From NCBI GenBank assembly GCA_035465955.1, contig DATIVK010000096.1, positions 1 to 20,628 on the forward strand: a stretch of 20,628 nucleotides of DNA. Reading direction: 5' to 3'. Below the pieces are notes generated by a model. That model was not told the origin of the DNA and made no database searches. It was given only the letters and a program-made list of their open reading frames with translations. Shown here in pieces: positions 14,200 through 20,628 of the stretch. The DNA is from DATIVK01 sp035465955 (GTDB lineage: Bacteria; Myxococcota; Myxococcia; Myxococcales; Anaeromyxobacteraceae). Positions within the stretch are counted from its first letter, which is position 1; every line of letters begins with the position of its first letter. The translations under genes were made by a program, and so were the position numbers.

Positions 14200-14649
14200 G
14201 TGCGCGACCGCCGCTGGGACTACCTCTACGAGCGCCAGAAGCAGCCGGTGCGGGAGTACGTGCTCGAGCGGTTCGCCGAGCACCTCGCCGGGGAGCTGCA
14301 GGCCTGGCCGCCGCCGTTCGTCGAGTGGGTGTCGGACGATCTTCGGGCGCGCTACGCCGAGGGCACGGCGCGACGGCCGGGCGACGACGTCTTCCGGTTC
14401 GCGCTCGCGCTCGCCCGCCTCGACCTCGCGCGGGAGTACGACGCCTACGAGCACCGGCTGGTGAACGAGAGGGCGCGGCACTGGCCCACTTCGGAGGACG
14501 AGGCGGCGGGGCACCTCCTCGTGCTGCTCCTCACGGAGCAGTGCCTGGAGCTGAAGGAGCACGCGGCGGGGGCGCACCTCGCCCGCGCGGACCTCGTCCG
14601 CGCCCTCGACCTCGTCGAGCGGAGGCTCTTCCGCGTGACGCTCGCGTGA
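14200..14649 (+). CDS. Hypothetical protein, 149 aa
   Basis: I do not recognise this protein. Starting at GTG 14200 it begins VRDRRWDYLYERQKQPVREY and is almost wholly helical and charged: VLERFAEHLAGELQAWPPPF, FALALARLDLAREYDAYEH, HLLVLLLTEQCLELKEHAAG and LVRALDLVERRLFRVTLA. There is no signal peptide, membrane segment or repeated motif. Codon use shows the strong G/C third-position bias of neighbouring genes, which supports it being coding. The start is uncertain: GTG 14200 lacks a clear ribosome-binding site, and an in-frame ATG at 14059 would overlap the divergent DAHP synthase start. It is divergent from the aroF pair and convergent with the CDGSH gene. Confidence 0.6.
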   Translation: MRDRRWDYLYERQKQPVREYVLERFAEHLAGELQAWPPPFVEWVSDDLRARYAEGTARRPGDDVFRFALALARLDLAREYDAYEHRLVNERARHWPTSEDEAAGHLLVLLLTEQCLELKEHAAGAHLARADLVRALDLVERRLFRVTLA

Positions 14650-14669
14650 CGCGCGGCGAGCGCGCGTTG

Positions 14670-14688
14670 GGCCGGGGCGCGCCCGGCC
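14670..14688. terminator. GC hairpin between convergent genes
   Basis: GGCCGGG (14670-14676) pairs with CCCGGCC (14682-14688) around a 5-nt loop in the 44-bp gap between the convergent hypothetical and CDGSH genes. It has no T-tract on either strand. It is a possible bidirectional terminator or simply GC-rich palindromic sequence. Confidence 0.3.
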
Positions 14689-14693
14689 GCGCC

Positions 14694-14933
14694 TCACGGA
14701 TCCGGGCGCGGGGGCGGCGCGCCGAGGTCGAAGGCGTGGCACTCCGACTTGAAGCCCTGCCGCTTGTGGGCGCCGTCGCAGATCGGCTTCGTCTGGGAGA
14801 GGCCGCACCGGCAGAGGGACACCCACTGCCGCTGCCCGGTGCCGAAGGCCCGCCCCTCCGCGTCCACGAGCGTGAACTCCCCCTCGACGCGCAGCGGTCC
14901 ATCGTTCCTCACGGTGATCTTCACTCCGGCCAT
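14694..14933 (-). CDS. CDGSH iron-sulfur domain protein
   Basis: This 79-residue protein of the mitoNEET-type family binds one [2Fe-2S] cluster through three Cys and one His. The full motif is visible in LCRCGLSQTKPICDGAHKR: Cys41, Cys43, Cys52 and His56, with the usual S-x3-P spacing. The N-terminal strand VKITVRNDGPLRVEGEF and the C-terminal G-F-x-S (HKRQGFKSE) are also normal for bacterial single-CDGSH proteins. The role is probably redox or cluster transfer in the cytoplasm; the partner is unknown. The ATG at 14933 has a GAGGAGG site close upstream, better than an in-frame ATG at 14999 that would add 22 Arg-rich residues. It is a single gene with no operon partner. Confidence 0.93.
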   Translation of the reverse strand: MAGVKITVRNDGPLRVEGEFTLVDAEGRAFGTGQRQWVSLCRCGLSQTKPICDGAHKRQGFKSECHAFDLGAPPPRPDP

Positions 14934-15258
14934 CGGGCCTCCTCGCCGCTGGGGCTCCTCCTTTCGTAGCGCGAAGCGACGCCGATCGCACCCCGCCACG
15001 CTCCGTCAACGTCCTTCCGGCGGCGCGGCCGCTCGCCAGAAAGCGTCTGCCCCGCGAGGTAGTCGCCGCCCTGCGACAGGGTGACCAACGTTCTCTCGAG
15101 CCGTTGTCGCGCCACGCGCAACCCGAGCGCGCAGCTCCGGCGACGAGGTGAGCGCGTGGTGCGGAGCGGCGGGGGGCGAGGCGCAGCCGGGCCGCAGCTC
15201 CACGGGACGCGGAGCGGAAGCCCGAGGTCGCGCGTGCCTCGCCTGAAAGGGGGAGGCC
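14934..15258. other. 325-bp gap with no gene seen
   Basis: This gap separates the divergent CDGSH and secreted-protein genes. I see no ATG-initiated frame with sensible coding bias, no RNA gene and no clear sigma-70 boxes. A short GTCGC/GCGAC inverted repeat near 15062-15077 is the only structure noted. It presumably contains both promoters. Confidence 0.4.
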
Positions 15259-16329
15259 GTGCTTCGCTGGTTCATCGCGCTTCCGCTGCTCGCCACGCTC
15301 GCTCCATCCCCTGCGATCGCCGAGGCCGGCGAGACCGAGACCGCGCCGGTGCGCGTGCTCCGGAGATCGAGCCCATACCTCCGCACCCGGCAGGCGCCCT
15401 TCGCGCTGCCCCCGAGGCCCGCCCCGATGGGGCCCCGCATCGGCAGGGTGGTCCCGTTCACTCCCCCAGTCGGCGCCGAGCCCGATCTCGACGCCGTCGC
15501 GCGGGCGCGCGCCTGCAAGATCTTCGATCGGAATGGCGACGGCGTCGGTGGCCCGGATGAGCCGATGGTGGAGGGCTGGAGGTTCCGGCTCGCCAGCCCC
15601 GAGCGAGGCGCGAAGGTGCGGACGACCGGCTGGGACGGCTGCGCGACCTTCACCGGCCTCCACCCCGGGAGGTACGTGCTGAGCGAGGTGCTGCCGCCCT
15701 TCTGGAACTCGCCTCCGAGCGAAGGGCAGGAGCTCGAGGTGAAGGATCCGCGGGAGCAGGCCGAGGTCGTGGTCATGCCCACCTTCAGCACGGGGCGCTG
15801 CGTGCACTTCGCGCAGATGGGGAGCCCCGAGTACTGGCGCGGGAACGAGGGGCTGCGCCTCCTCGACGTCCACGACCAGGAGTTCCTCAACGCCCTCGCG
15901 CCATACCGGGCCCCCTCGGGGAGCTTCCGGGCCGGCGCCGAGCCCTTCGACGGCCGCTTCTCGAACGGCGTGACGCGGGTCCGCGGGCTGGACGGCGCGG
16001 GCGCGTGGAGGGCGGGGACCTGGGAGGCGGAGCTGTCGCACTACCTCGGCGACCGCGGGGTCGGCACCGATCCCCGGGGCCGCCTGGCGCAGGAGATCCT
16101 CGTGTTCGCGCTCAACGCCCGCCACTTCCTCGAGAACGCGGAGGTGGTCGTGATCGAGGACGTGCCGATCTTCGTGGACGACCTGATCTTCGAGGGGATC
16201 CTGGCGTGGCGCAGCAACAACCCCGCCTGGAACCACGAGATGACGGCGCTGCTCGCGGCCCTCAACGGCGCGCGAGGCCTCGAGTACGTCCCGCGCGACC
16301 AGTGCCAGGTCGCCTACCTGCCGTTCTGA
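15259..16329 (+). CDS. Secreted protein with SdrD B-like (prealbumin-fold) domain
   Basis: This 356-residue protein begins with a signal peptide (residues 1-21, cleavage near PAIA/EA). A Pro/Arg-rich linker (about 30-70) follows. One SdrD B-like domain covers about 84-170: ACKIFDRNGDGVGGPDEPM, EGWRFRLASPE, then TGWDGCATFTGLHPGRYVLS and EVLPPFW. The DRNGDG loop is a likely Ca2+ site, and Cys86 and Cys128 may form a disulfide. The C-terminal 180 residues (HFAQMGSPEYWRGNEGLRLL, IEDVPIFVDDLIFEGILAW) match nothing I know. Domains of this type build surface and adhesion proteins, but here there is no sortase signal and only one copy. The GTG start has an AAGGGGGAGG site. It is a stand-alone gene facing the transaldolase gene. 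Confidence 0.85.
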   Translation: MLRWFIALPLLATLAPSPAIAEAGETETAPVRVLRRSSPYLRTRQAPFALPPRPAPMGPRIGRVVPFTPPVGAEPDLDAVARARACKIFDRNGDGVGGPDEPMVEGWRFRLASPERGAKVRTTGWDGCATFTGLHPGRYVLSEVLPPFWNSPPSEGQELEVKDPREQAEVVVMPTFSTGRCVHFAQMGSPEYWRGNEGLRLLDVHDQEFLNALAPYRAPSGSFRAGAEPFDGRFSNGVTRVRGLDGAGAWRAGTWEAELSHYLGDRGVGTDPRGRLAQEILVFALNARHFLENAEVVVIEDVPIFVDDLIFEGILAWRSNNPAWNHEMTALLAALNGARGLEYVPRDQCQVAYLPF

Positions 16330-16342
16330 CCCCGGCCCCTTC

Positions 16343-16380
16343 CCCTCTCCCTCACCGAGGGAGAGGGCCAGGGTGAGGGA
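16343..16380 (+). repeat. Palindromic dispersed repeat, copy 3
   Basis: A perfect 11-bp hairpin (CCCTCTCCCTC, loop ACC, GAGGGAGAGGG) is followed by CCAGGGTGAGGGA. GGTGAGGG at 16372-16379 is the exact complement of CCCTCACC at 16349-16356, giving a competing 8-bp fold. It lies between two convergent genes, so it could end transcription from both sides. Confidence 0.85.
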
Positions 16381-16413
16381 GCAGGCGACCGCGGCGCAGC
16401 GAGCGGCGACCCC

Positions 16414-17064
16414 CTACTTCGTCTTCGGCACCTTCTCCCAGTCGGCGAGGAACTTCTCGAGGCCGGCCTTGGTGAGCGGGTGGTTGGCGAGCTGGGCGAT
16501 CACGTTGAACGGGATCGTCGCGACGTCGGCCCCCAGGCGCGCCGACTGGAGGACGTGGACCGGGTGGCGGACGGAGGCGACGAGCACCTTCGTCTTGAAG
16601 CCGTAGTTCCCGTAGATCTCGAGGATCTGCTGGATCAGCTCCATGCCGTCCTGCGAGATGTCGTCGAGCCGGCCGACGAAGGGCGAGACGTAGGTCGCCC
16701 CCGCCTTGGCGGCGAGGAGCGCCTGGACCGGGGAGAAGCAGAGGGTGACGTTGGTCTTCACGCCCTCCGCGGTCAGCGTCTTCACCGCGCGCAGCCCCTC
16801 GGTGATCAGCGGGATCTTGATGACGAGGTCGGGCCCGAACTTCACGAGCTCGCGCGCCTCCCGCAGCATCCCCTCGCAGTCGGTCGCCGTCACCTCGGCC
16901 GAGATCGGGCCGGGCTTCAGCGCGACGATCTCGCGCAGCACGTCATCGAAGCGACGGCCGGTCTTGGCCACCAGCGACGGGTTGGTGGTGACGCCGTCGC
17001 AGAGCCCCATCTCCAGGGCCTTCTTGATCTCGCCGACGTCGGCGGTGTCGATGAAGAACTGCAT
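16414..17064 (-). CDS. tal: Transaldolase family protein (TalC/fructose-6-phosphate aldolase type)
   Basis: This 216-residue class I aldolase is of the short transaldolase subfamily. It either transfers dihydroxyacetone between sugar phosphates in the pentose phosphate pathway or cleaves fructose 6-phosphate. The motifs are MQFFIDTADVGEIKKALEMG, GVTTNPSLVAKTG and KIPLITEGLRAVKTL, with the Schiff-base lysine at Lys83. They continue with TNVTLCFSPVQALLAAKAGA, YVSPFVGRLDDIS and VLVASVRHPVHVLQSARLGA. Length and N-terminus are typical. The ATG at 17064 has an AAGGAG site 9 nt upstream. Most bacterial proteins annotated in this group act as transaldolases, which could supply erythrose 4-phosphate for the DAHP synthases, but the two activities cannot be separated here. 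It is divergent from kdsD. Confidence 0.94.
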   Translation of the reverse strand: MQFFIDTADVGEIKKALEMGLCDGVTTNPSLVAKTGRRFDDVLREIVALKPGPISAEVTATDCEGMLREARELVKFGPDLVIKIPLITEGLRAVKTLTAEGVKTNVTLCFSPVQALLAAKAGATYVSPFVGRLDDISQDGMELIQQILEIYGNYGFKTKVLVASVRHPVHVLQSARLGADVATIPFNVIAQLANHPLTKAGLEKFLADWEKVPKTK

Positions 17065-17182
17065 GTCGGGGGGCTCCTTGCTGGTGGTTCCCGTGAGGGC
17101 GAGGGCTTCGTACCCCACCCGCGGCCGTGACCGCAAGGGCGAGGGGCGCGGCGGCCCCCCAACGCGCATTGACGCCGAAAGG

Positions 17183-17191
17183 TGCTATATC
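17183..17191 (+). promoter_or_regulatory. Extended -10 box very close to kdsD start
   Basis: TGCTATATC fits an extended -10 (TGn plus TATATC). Only 9 nt separate it from the ATG at 17201, so transcription would start at or within about 3 nt of the start codon, giving a leaderless or nearly leaderless mRNA. There is no Shine-Dalgarno sequence in that gap. TTGACG at 17169 is too close (11-bp spacer) to be its -35. Confidence 0.45.
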
Positions 17192-17200
17192 GGCGCGGTC

Positions 17201-18235
17201 ATGCCAGCTCGCAAGCGCGTCCGCTCCGCCGTGAAGTCCCGTGCCCGGAAGGCGGCCCCTCGCCGCGCACGCGGCCCCGACCTCGTCGCGTACGGGAACC
17301 AGATCCTGGCGGCCGAGGCGCGCGCCATCGGCGCCGTGCGGCTCGGCCCGCCGTTCGCCCGCGCGGTCGAGTGGGTGCTCGGCTGCAAGGGGCGCGTCGT
17401 CGTCACCGGCATGGGGAAGCCCGGCTTCGTCGCCCAGAAGATCTCGGCGACGCTCGCCTCGACGGGCACCCCCTCGCTCTTCGTCCACCCGGCCGAGGCG
17501 GCCCACGGCGACCTCGGCCGGATCGCTCGGGACGACGTGGTCATCGCGCTCTCCAACAGCGGCGAGACGGAGGAGCTGACGCGGCTGCTGCCCGCCCTGC
17601 GGAAGATCGGCGCGCGGATCGTCGCGGTCACGAAGGACGGCAACAACTCCCTCGCGCGCGGCGCCGACCTGGTCCTCGAGATCGGGGACGTCGAGGAGGC
17701 CTGCCCGATGGGGCTCGCCCCCACCGCCTCCACCGCGGTGCTGCTCGCGGTCGGCGACGCGCTCGCCATGACGGTCCTCGCCAACCGCGCCTTCGACAAG
17801 GAGGAGTACGCGCTCTTCCACCCGGGCGGGAAGCTCGGCCGCGGCCTCATGAAGGTCGGCGAGCTGATGCGCCAGGGCGCCGCCAACCCCGTCGTCGCCG
17901 AGAGCGCGCCGCTCTCCGCCGCGGTGGCCGTGATGACCGAGACCCCCGGCCGGCCGGGCGCCGCCAGCGTCGTGGACGCCGCGGGCCGGCTCGTCGGGAT
18001 CTTCACCGACGGGGACCTGCGCCGCCTGGTCGAGCACGGACAGACCGACTTCGCGCGCCCCGTCTCGACGGCGATGGGGCGGAACCCCCGCCGCGTCGAG
18101 CCGGGCCTGCTCGTCACCGAGGCGGCCCACGTGATGCGCAAGGCGCGGATCGACCAGGTCCCGGTGGTGGACGGGGACGGGAAGCCCGTCGGCCTGCTCG
18201 ACGTCCAGGACCTGCTGGCGGCCAAGATCCTGTAG
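17201..18235 (+). CDS. kdsD: D-arabinose 5-phosphate isomerase (KdsD/KpsF/GutQ family)
   Basis: This enzyme interconverts ribulose 5-phosphate and arabinose 5-phosphate, the first step toward Kdo for lipopolysaccharide (EC 5.3.1.13). The 344 residues comprise a basic N-terminal tail (1-25, rich in Arg and Lys), a SIS domain (about 40-200) and two CBS domains (about 215-344). Landmarks are TGMGKPGFVAQKISATLAST (about 69-88), FVHPAEAAHGDLG, ALSNSGETEEL and YALFHPGGKLGRGL. The CBS pair ends VTEAAHVMRKARIDQVPVVD. E. coli KdsD is 328 residues, so the basic tail is the only extension and may be a start artefact, although the -10 box placement supports this ATG. Confidence 0.94.
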   Translation: MPARKRVRSAVKSRARKAAPRRARGPDLVAYGNQILAAEARAIGAVRLGPPFARAVEWVLGCKGRVVVTGMGKPGFVAQKISATLASTGTPSLFVHPAEAAHGDLGRIARDDVVIALSNSGETEELTRLLPALRKIGARIVAVTKDGNNSLARGADLVLEIGDVEEACPMGLAPTASTAVLLAVGDALAMTVLANRAFDKEEYALFHPGGKLGRGLMKVGELMRQGAANPVVAESAPLSAAVAVMTETPGRPGAASVVDAAGRLVGIFTDGDLRRLVEHGQTDFARPVSTAMGRNPRRVEPGLLVTEAAHVMRKARIDQVPVVDGDGKPVGLLDVQDLLAAKIL

Positions 18236-18249
18236 CGGCGTAAGCGTCC

Positions 18250-18287
18250 CCCTCTCCCTCACTGAGGGAGAGGGCCGGGGTGAGGGA
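18250..18287 (+). repeat. Palindromic dispersed repeat, copy 4
   Basis: A perfect 11-bp hairpin (CCCTCTCCCTC, loop ACT, GAGGGAGAGGG) is followed by CCGGGGTGAGGGA. CCCTCAC (18256-18262) can pair instead with GTGAGGG (18280-18286). It sits 14 bp past the kdsD stop and 17 bp from the convergent lipoprotein stop, filling nearly the whole gap. Confidence 0.85.
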
Positions 18288-18304
18288 GACTCGTGCCCTC
18301 CGCG

Positions 18305-19807
18305 CTACCGCCGCGGCGGCGGGAGCGGCGCCTTCACGGGGACGGGGACCGGCGCAGGCGCGGGGGCCGGCGCAGCCACGGGCGCCGCGGCGGGCGGCGG
18401 ATTGACGGGGGTGAGGCCGGTATAGGTGCCGGGGCGTGAGCCCTCGGCCGGGTCGACGGTGAGCTCGATGGCGCCGACGGCCCGGTCCTGGAGGAGGAGC
18501 GACCGCTTCGAGACGAGCTCACCCAGCGTCGCCTCGGCGTAGCCGATGTCCTCGGTCTGCCCCGCCGCGAGCCGGTGGAAGACGCGGAAGACCACCTTCC
18601 CCTTCTCGAAGCCGTTGGCCGCCACGACGAAGACGGCGCGCGGCGTCGTGTAGATCGCGCGCTCGCTGGCGGTGACGAGCCGCTGCCCGCCGGGCAGCGT
18701 CACCTCGACGGCGAGGTCGGGCCGGTTGGCGGCCGGCGCGTCGTTGAGGGCGAGGAGCACCCGCCCGGCCAGCGGGTCGGTCCACTTCTCCGCGAGGATC
18801 GCCTGGATCCGGTCGAGCCGGCGATCGCTCGCGCCGACCCAAGGCGTCCGGTTCGGGCGCAGCGGCGTGACGACCACGGTCTTGAGGCTCACCGCCCAGG
18901 GCTTCACCGCGACCTTCTCGGCCATCTCCTGCGCGTAGCCACGATCGACGCGGAGCGCGGCCGCGTCGCGGTAGGCCTTCGTCGCGCCGGCCCAGTCGCT
19001 CCGCTTCACCGCCTCGTCGCCCGCCTGCACCTGGCGCGCGTACTGCTCGAGCCCCCGCGCGCGCTCGTCGGCGCGCATCTGCTGGGCCGCGCGGAAGCTC
19101 GCCTGCGCCTCGCTCCAGCGGCCGGCCGAGAGGTGCGCCTCGCCCTCGGCCATGAAGCGGACGTGCTCGGCCGCCTTCCACGCCTCGTACTCGCGGGTGG
19201 CGGCGTCGAGCCGCGACCCGAGGCCGGAGTCGACCGGAACGCCGCCCCGCAGGAGCGCGATCGCCTCGGGGAAGCGGCGCTGCGCGACGAGCTTGTCCGC
19301 GGCGTCCGCGACGCCGCTCGAGTAGACCTGCGTGGCGCGGCGCCCCTCGGAGGCGACCTGGGGATCGTCGGAGAGCTGGCGCGCCTGCTGGATGAGCGCG
19401 GCGGCCTGCGGGAAGCGCCCGGCGACCACCTCGCCCTGCACCTGCGCGAGCCGCGTCAGCGCCACCTCCTTGCCGGCGCGGTTGGTCAGGTCGGCCATGT
19501 CGGCGCGCGTCGGATCGACCCCGAGGACGAAGTTGGCCTCGTTGAGCGCGCACTCCCACGCGCGCTGGCTCACGCACGCGTTCGCCTGGGCCACCGACGT
19601 GGTGATCGCCTGCTGGCGGGCGTTCTCGTACTTCTGCTGGAGCACGGGATCGTTCGGCTTGTCGGCGACCGCCTGCCGGTAGTTGGCCCAGGCGTTCTTC
19701 CAGTCGCCGACCGCCGCGTACTTGTCGCCCTGCTTGTCGTGGGCGACGCAGGCGGCGAGGAGGGCGACGGCGACGAGGGGGGCGAGCCGCAGGAGGTTCG
19801 GGCGCAT
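18305..19807 (-). CDS. TPR-like lipoprotein of unknown function
   Basis: This 500-residue envelope protein has a lipoprotein signal, VALLAACVAH, with the lipidated cysteine at residue 20. Residues about 25-300 are helical, with repeats like the tetratricopeptide pattern: YAAVGDWKNAWANYRQAVAD, QRRFPEAIALLRGGVPV, LSAGRWSEAQASFRAAQQM and SDWAGATKAYRDAAALRVD. Residues about 305-460 change to a strand-rich domain (LKTVVVTPLRPNRTP, RLDRIQAILAEKWTDPLAG, AGQTEDIGYAEATLGEL). The last 35 residues are a Pro/Ala/Val tail, as in proteins that cross peptidoglycan. No enzyme motif is visible. It is probably anchored in the inner leaflet of the outer membrane as a scaffold. It follows the beta-barrel gene on the same strand, but a terminator lies between them. 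Confidence 0.85.
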   Translation of the reverse strand: MRPNLLRLAPLVAVALLAACVAHDKQGDKYAAVGDWKNAWANYRQAVADKPNDPVLQQKYENARQQAITTSVAQANACVSQRAWECALNEANFVLGVDPTRADMADLTNRAGKEVALTRLAQVQGEVVAGRFPQAAALIQQARQLSDDPQVASEGRRATQVYSSGVADAADKLVAQRRFPEAIALLRGGVPVDSGLGSRLDAATREYEAWKAAEHVRFMAEGEAHLSAGRWSEAQASFRAAQQMRADERARGLEQYARQVQAGDEAVKRSDWAGATKAYRDAAALRVDRGYAQEMAEKVAVKPWAVSLKTVVVTPLRPNRTPWVGASDRRLDRIQAILAEKWTDPLAGRVLLALNDAPAANRPDLAVEVTLPGGQRLVTASERAIYTTPRAVFVVAANGFEKGKVVFRVFHRLAAGQTEDIGYAEATLGELVSKRSLLLQDRAVGAIELTVDPAEGSRPGTYTGLTPVNPPPAAAPVAAPAPAPAPVPVPVKAPLPPPRR

Positions 19808-19842
19808 GGGGAGGTTCCGTAGCAGGTCCGGCGGGCGGGCTC

Positions 19843-19882
19843 AAATTGAAACGGGGCCCCGCGGCTCGCGCCGGGGACCCCG
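19843..19882 (-). terminator. Intrinsic terminator of the beta-barrel gene
   Basis: On the minus strand a 10-bp GC stem with one bulged base (arms within 19852-19862 and 19870-19882) is followed by TTTCAATTT. This T-rich stretch is conspicuous in such GC-rich DNA. It lies 24 bp after the TAG at 19906 and upstream of the lipoprotein start, so the two genes are separate units. Confidence 0.75.
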
Positions 19883-19905
19883 TCGATGAGGCTATTTCGT
19901 CGCGA

Positions 19906-20628
19906 CTAGAAGAACGCGATGATGCCGAGCTTGCCGGTGTTGGCGAGCTGCGTGTCGAGGTTCAGGAAGTGCATCTCCTTCGACTCGCTCTTGCTGGCGA
20001 CGCTCGCGACGACCTGGTCGGTCTTCGAAGCGGTGCGCGAGATCACCGTCAGGTCCGCCGAGTACTCGGCGAAGAGCGCGACGACCTTGTGGATCCGCCA
20101 CTCGAGGCCGAGCTTGGCGTTGAGGCCGAAGTCGAGCGTCGTGGCGCTGTTGTCGTACTTGTAGATGAGCGGGTCGCCGGCGATCACGGTGTCCCCGTTC
20201 TTGCGGTTCAGGGTATAGCCCAGGAACGCGCCGACGCCGCCGTAGGGCGACACGTCAGCCGTCGTCGCGCGCATCAGGTACTCGGCGGAGAGCTTCGCGG
20301 CGTACTGCGAGTTCCAGGGATCGGCGATGACCTTGTCGGTCGTGCCGCCCGTCGTGATCTCCGTGCGCCCCCGCGAGTGACGGGAGAGGTCGAGGCCCAG
20401 GCGGAGGCCCGCCTGCGGGCCGAGGTTGTACTGGAACCCCACCTTGCCGTCGTAGTCGGTGAGGACCTCCGAGCTGCCGTTCTGGAACAGGTTCGGCAGC
20501 GTGAAGAGCACGCCGTACTTCGTGTCCCAACCGCCGCCAGCCGCGGGAGCCGCCGCGGGGGCCGCCGCCGGAGCAACTTCCTGCGCCTGAGCGCGGCCCG
20601 CGACGAGCGCGAGGGCCGCAACCGCCGT
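19906..20628 (-). CDS. Outer-membrane beta-barrel protein, C-terminal part (cut by window edge)
   Basis: There are 240 residues in the window; the start lies right of position 20628. The visible N-terminus is the end of a signal peptide (TAVAALALVAGRAQA/QE), then an Ala/Pro-rich linker (VAPAAAPAAAPAAGGG) and the barrel beginning GWDTKYGVLFTLPN. Alternating strands follow: GKVGFQYNLGPQAGLRLGLD, GGVGAFLGYTLNRKNGDTV, TLDFGLNAKLGLEWRIHKVV and LFAEYSADLTVIS. The protein ends GKLGIIAFF with a terminal Phe, the usual signal for barrel assembly. It resembles small eight-stranded barrels of the OmpW/OmpA-like superfamily; the specific function is unknown. In-frame GTG/ATG-like starts near 20511 would remove the signal peptide and were rejected. 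Confidence 0.85.
   Translation of the reverse strand, partial: TAVAALALVAGRAQAQEVAPAAAPAAAPAAGGGWDTKYGVLFTLPNLFQNGSSEVLTDYDGKVGFQYNLGPQAGLRLGLDLSRHSRGRTEITTGGTTDKVIADPWNSQYAAKLSAEYLMRATTADVSPYGGVGAFLGYTLNRKNGDTVIAGDPLIYKYDNSATTLDFGLNAKLGLEWRIHKVVALFAEYSADLTVISRTASKTDQVVASVASKSESKEMHFLNLDTQLANTGKLGIIAFF

Noticed and set aside
15006..15890. Minus-strand open frame opposite the secreted SdrD B-like protein
   Set aside because: It has no recognisable domain and is Ser/Arg/Pro-rich shadow sequence; the plus-strand frame has a signal peptide and a known domain.
17169..17174. TTGACG as the -35 box of kdsD
   Set aside because: The spacer to TATATC is only 11 bp, too short for sigma-70; the extended -10 reading fits better.
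2174..18287. CRISPR array from repeated CCCTCTCCC motifs
   Set aside because: The four copies are kilobases apart, occur in both orientations and lack regular spacers or cas genes.

Overview
The window is very GC-rich DNA from a Gram-negative bacterium. An outer membrane is implied by an RND efflux pump, a lipobox lipoprotein, a beta-barrel protein and a Kdo-pathway arabinose-5-phosphate isomerase. The codon bias, gene mix and cobalamin-controlled peptide cassette would suit Myxococcota of the Anaeromyxobacter kind. That placement is a guess from gene content, not from a marker gene. I found no rRNA, tRNA, CRISPR array, transposase or phage gene.

Layout. Positions 1-2038 (minus) hold the 5' part of an RND efflux operon: adaptor, then the start of the permease, which runs off the left edge. 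Positions 2222-5524 (minus) are a tight leucine/isovalerate degradation operon: methylcrotonyl-CoA carboxylase carboxyltransferase subunit, methylglutaconyl-CoA hydratase and HMG-CoA lyase. Positions 5686-7754 (plus) encode a zinc alcohol dehydrogenase and a cation diffusion facilitator.

Positions 7735-9586 (minus) hold the most interesting unit. In transcription order it has a promoter, a cobalamin riboswitch, an intrinsic terminator, a 44-residue RiPP-like precursor peptide and a radical SAM/SPASM maturase whose start overlaps the precursor's stop codon. It matches what I recall as the CbpA/CbpB peptide-modification family. The product and its link to cobalamin are, to my knowledge, not established.

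Positions 9703-11099 (minus) carry an exported protein of unknown function and a pyridoxamine-phosphate-oxidase-fold protein. Positions 11156-14086 (minus) hold two tandem, closely similar DAHP synthases followed directly by an AraC-family regulator. Positions 14200-16329 carry an unrecognised small protein, a CDGSH iron-sulfur protein and a secreted protein with an SdrD B-like domain. Positions 16414-18235 hold a transaldolase-family gene and the divergent kdsD. The right end has a TPR-like lipoprotein and the 3' part of an outer-membrane beta-barrel gene that runs off the right edge.

Four copies of a short palindromic repeat (11-bp arms of CCCTCTCCCTC type) lie just past the 3' ends of genes. 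They look like dispersed terminator or REP-type elements.
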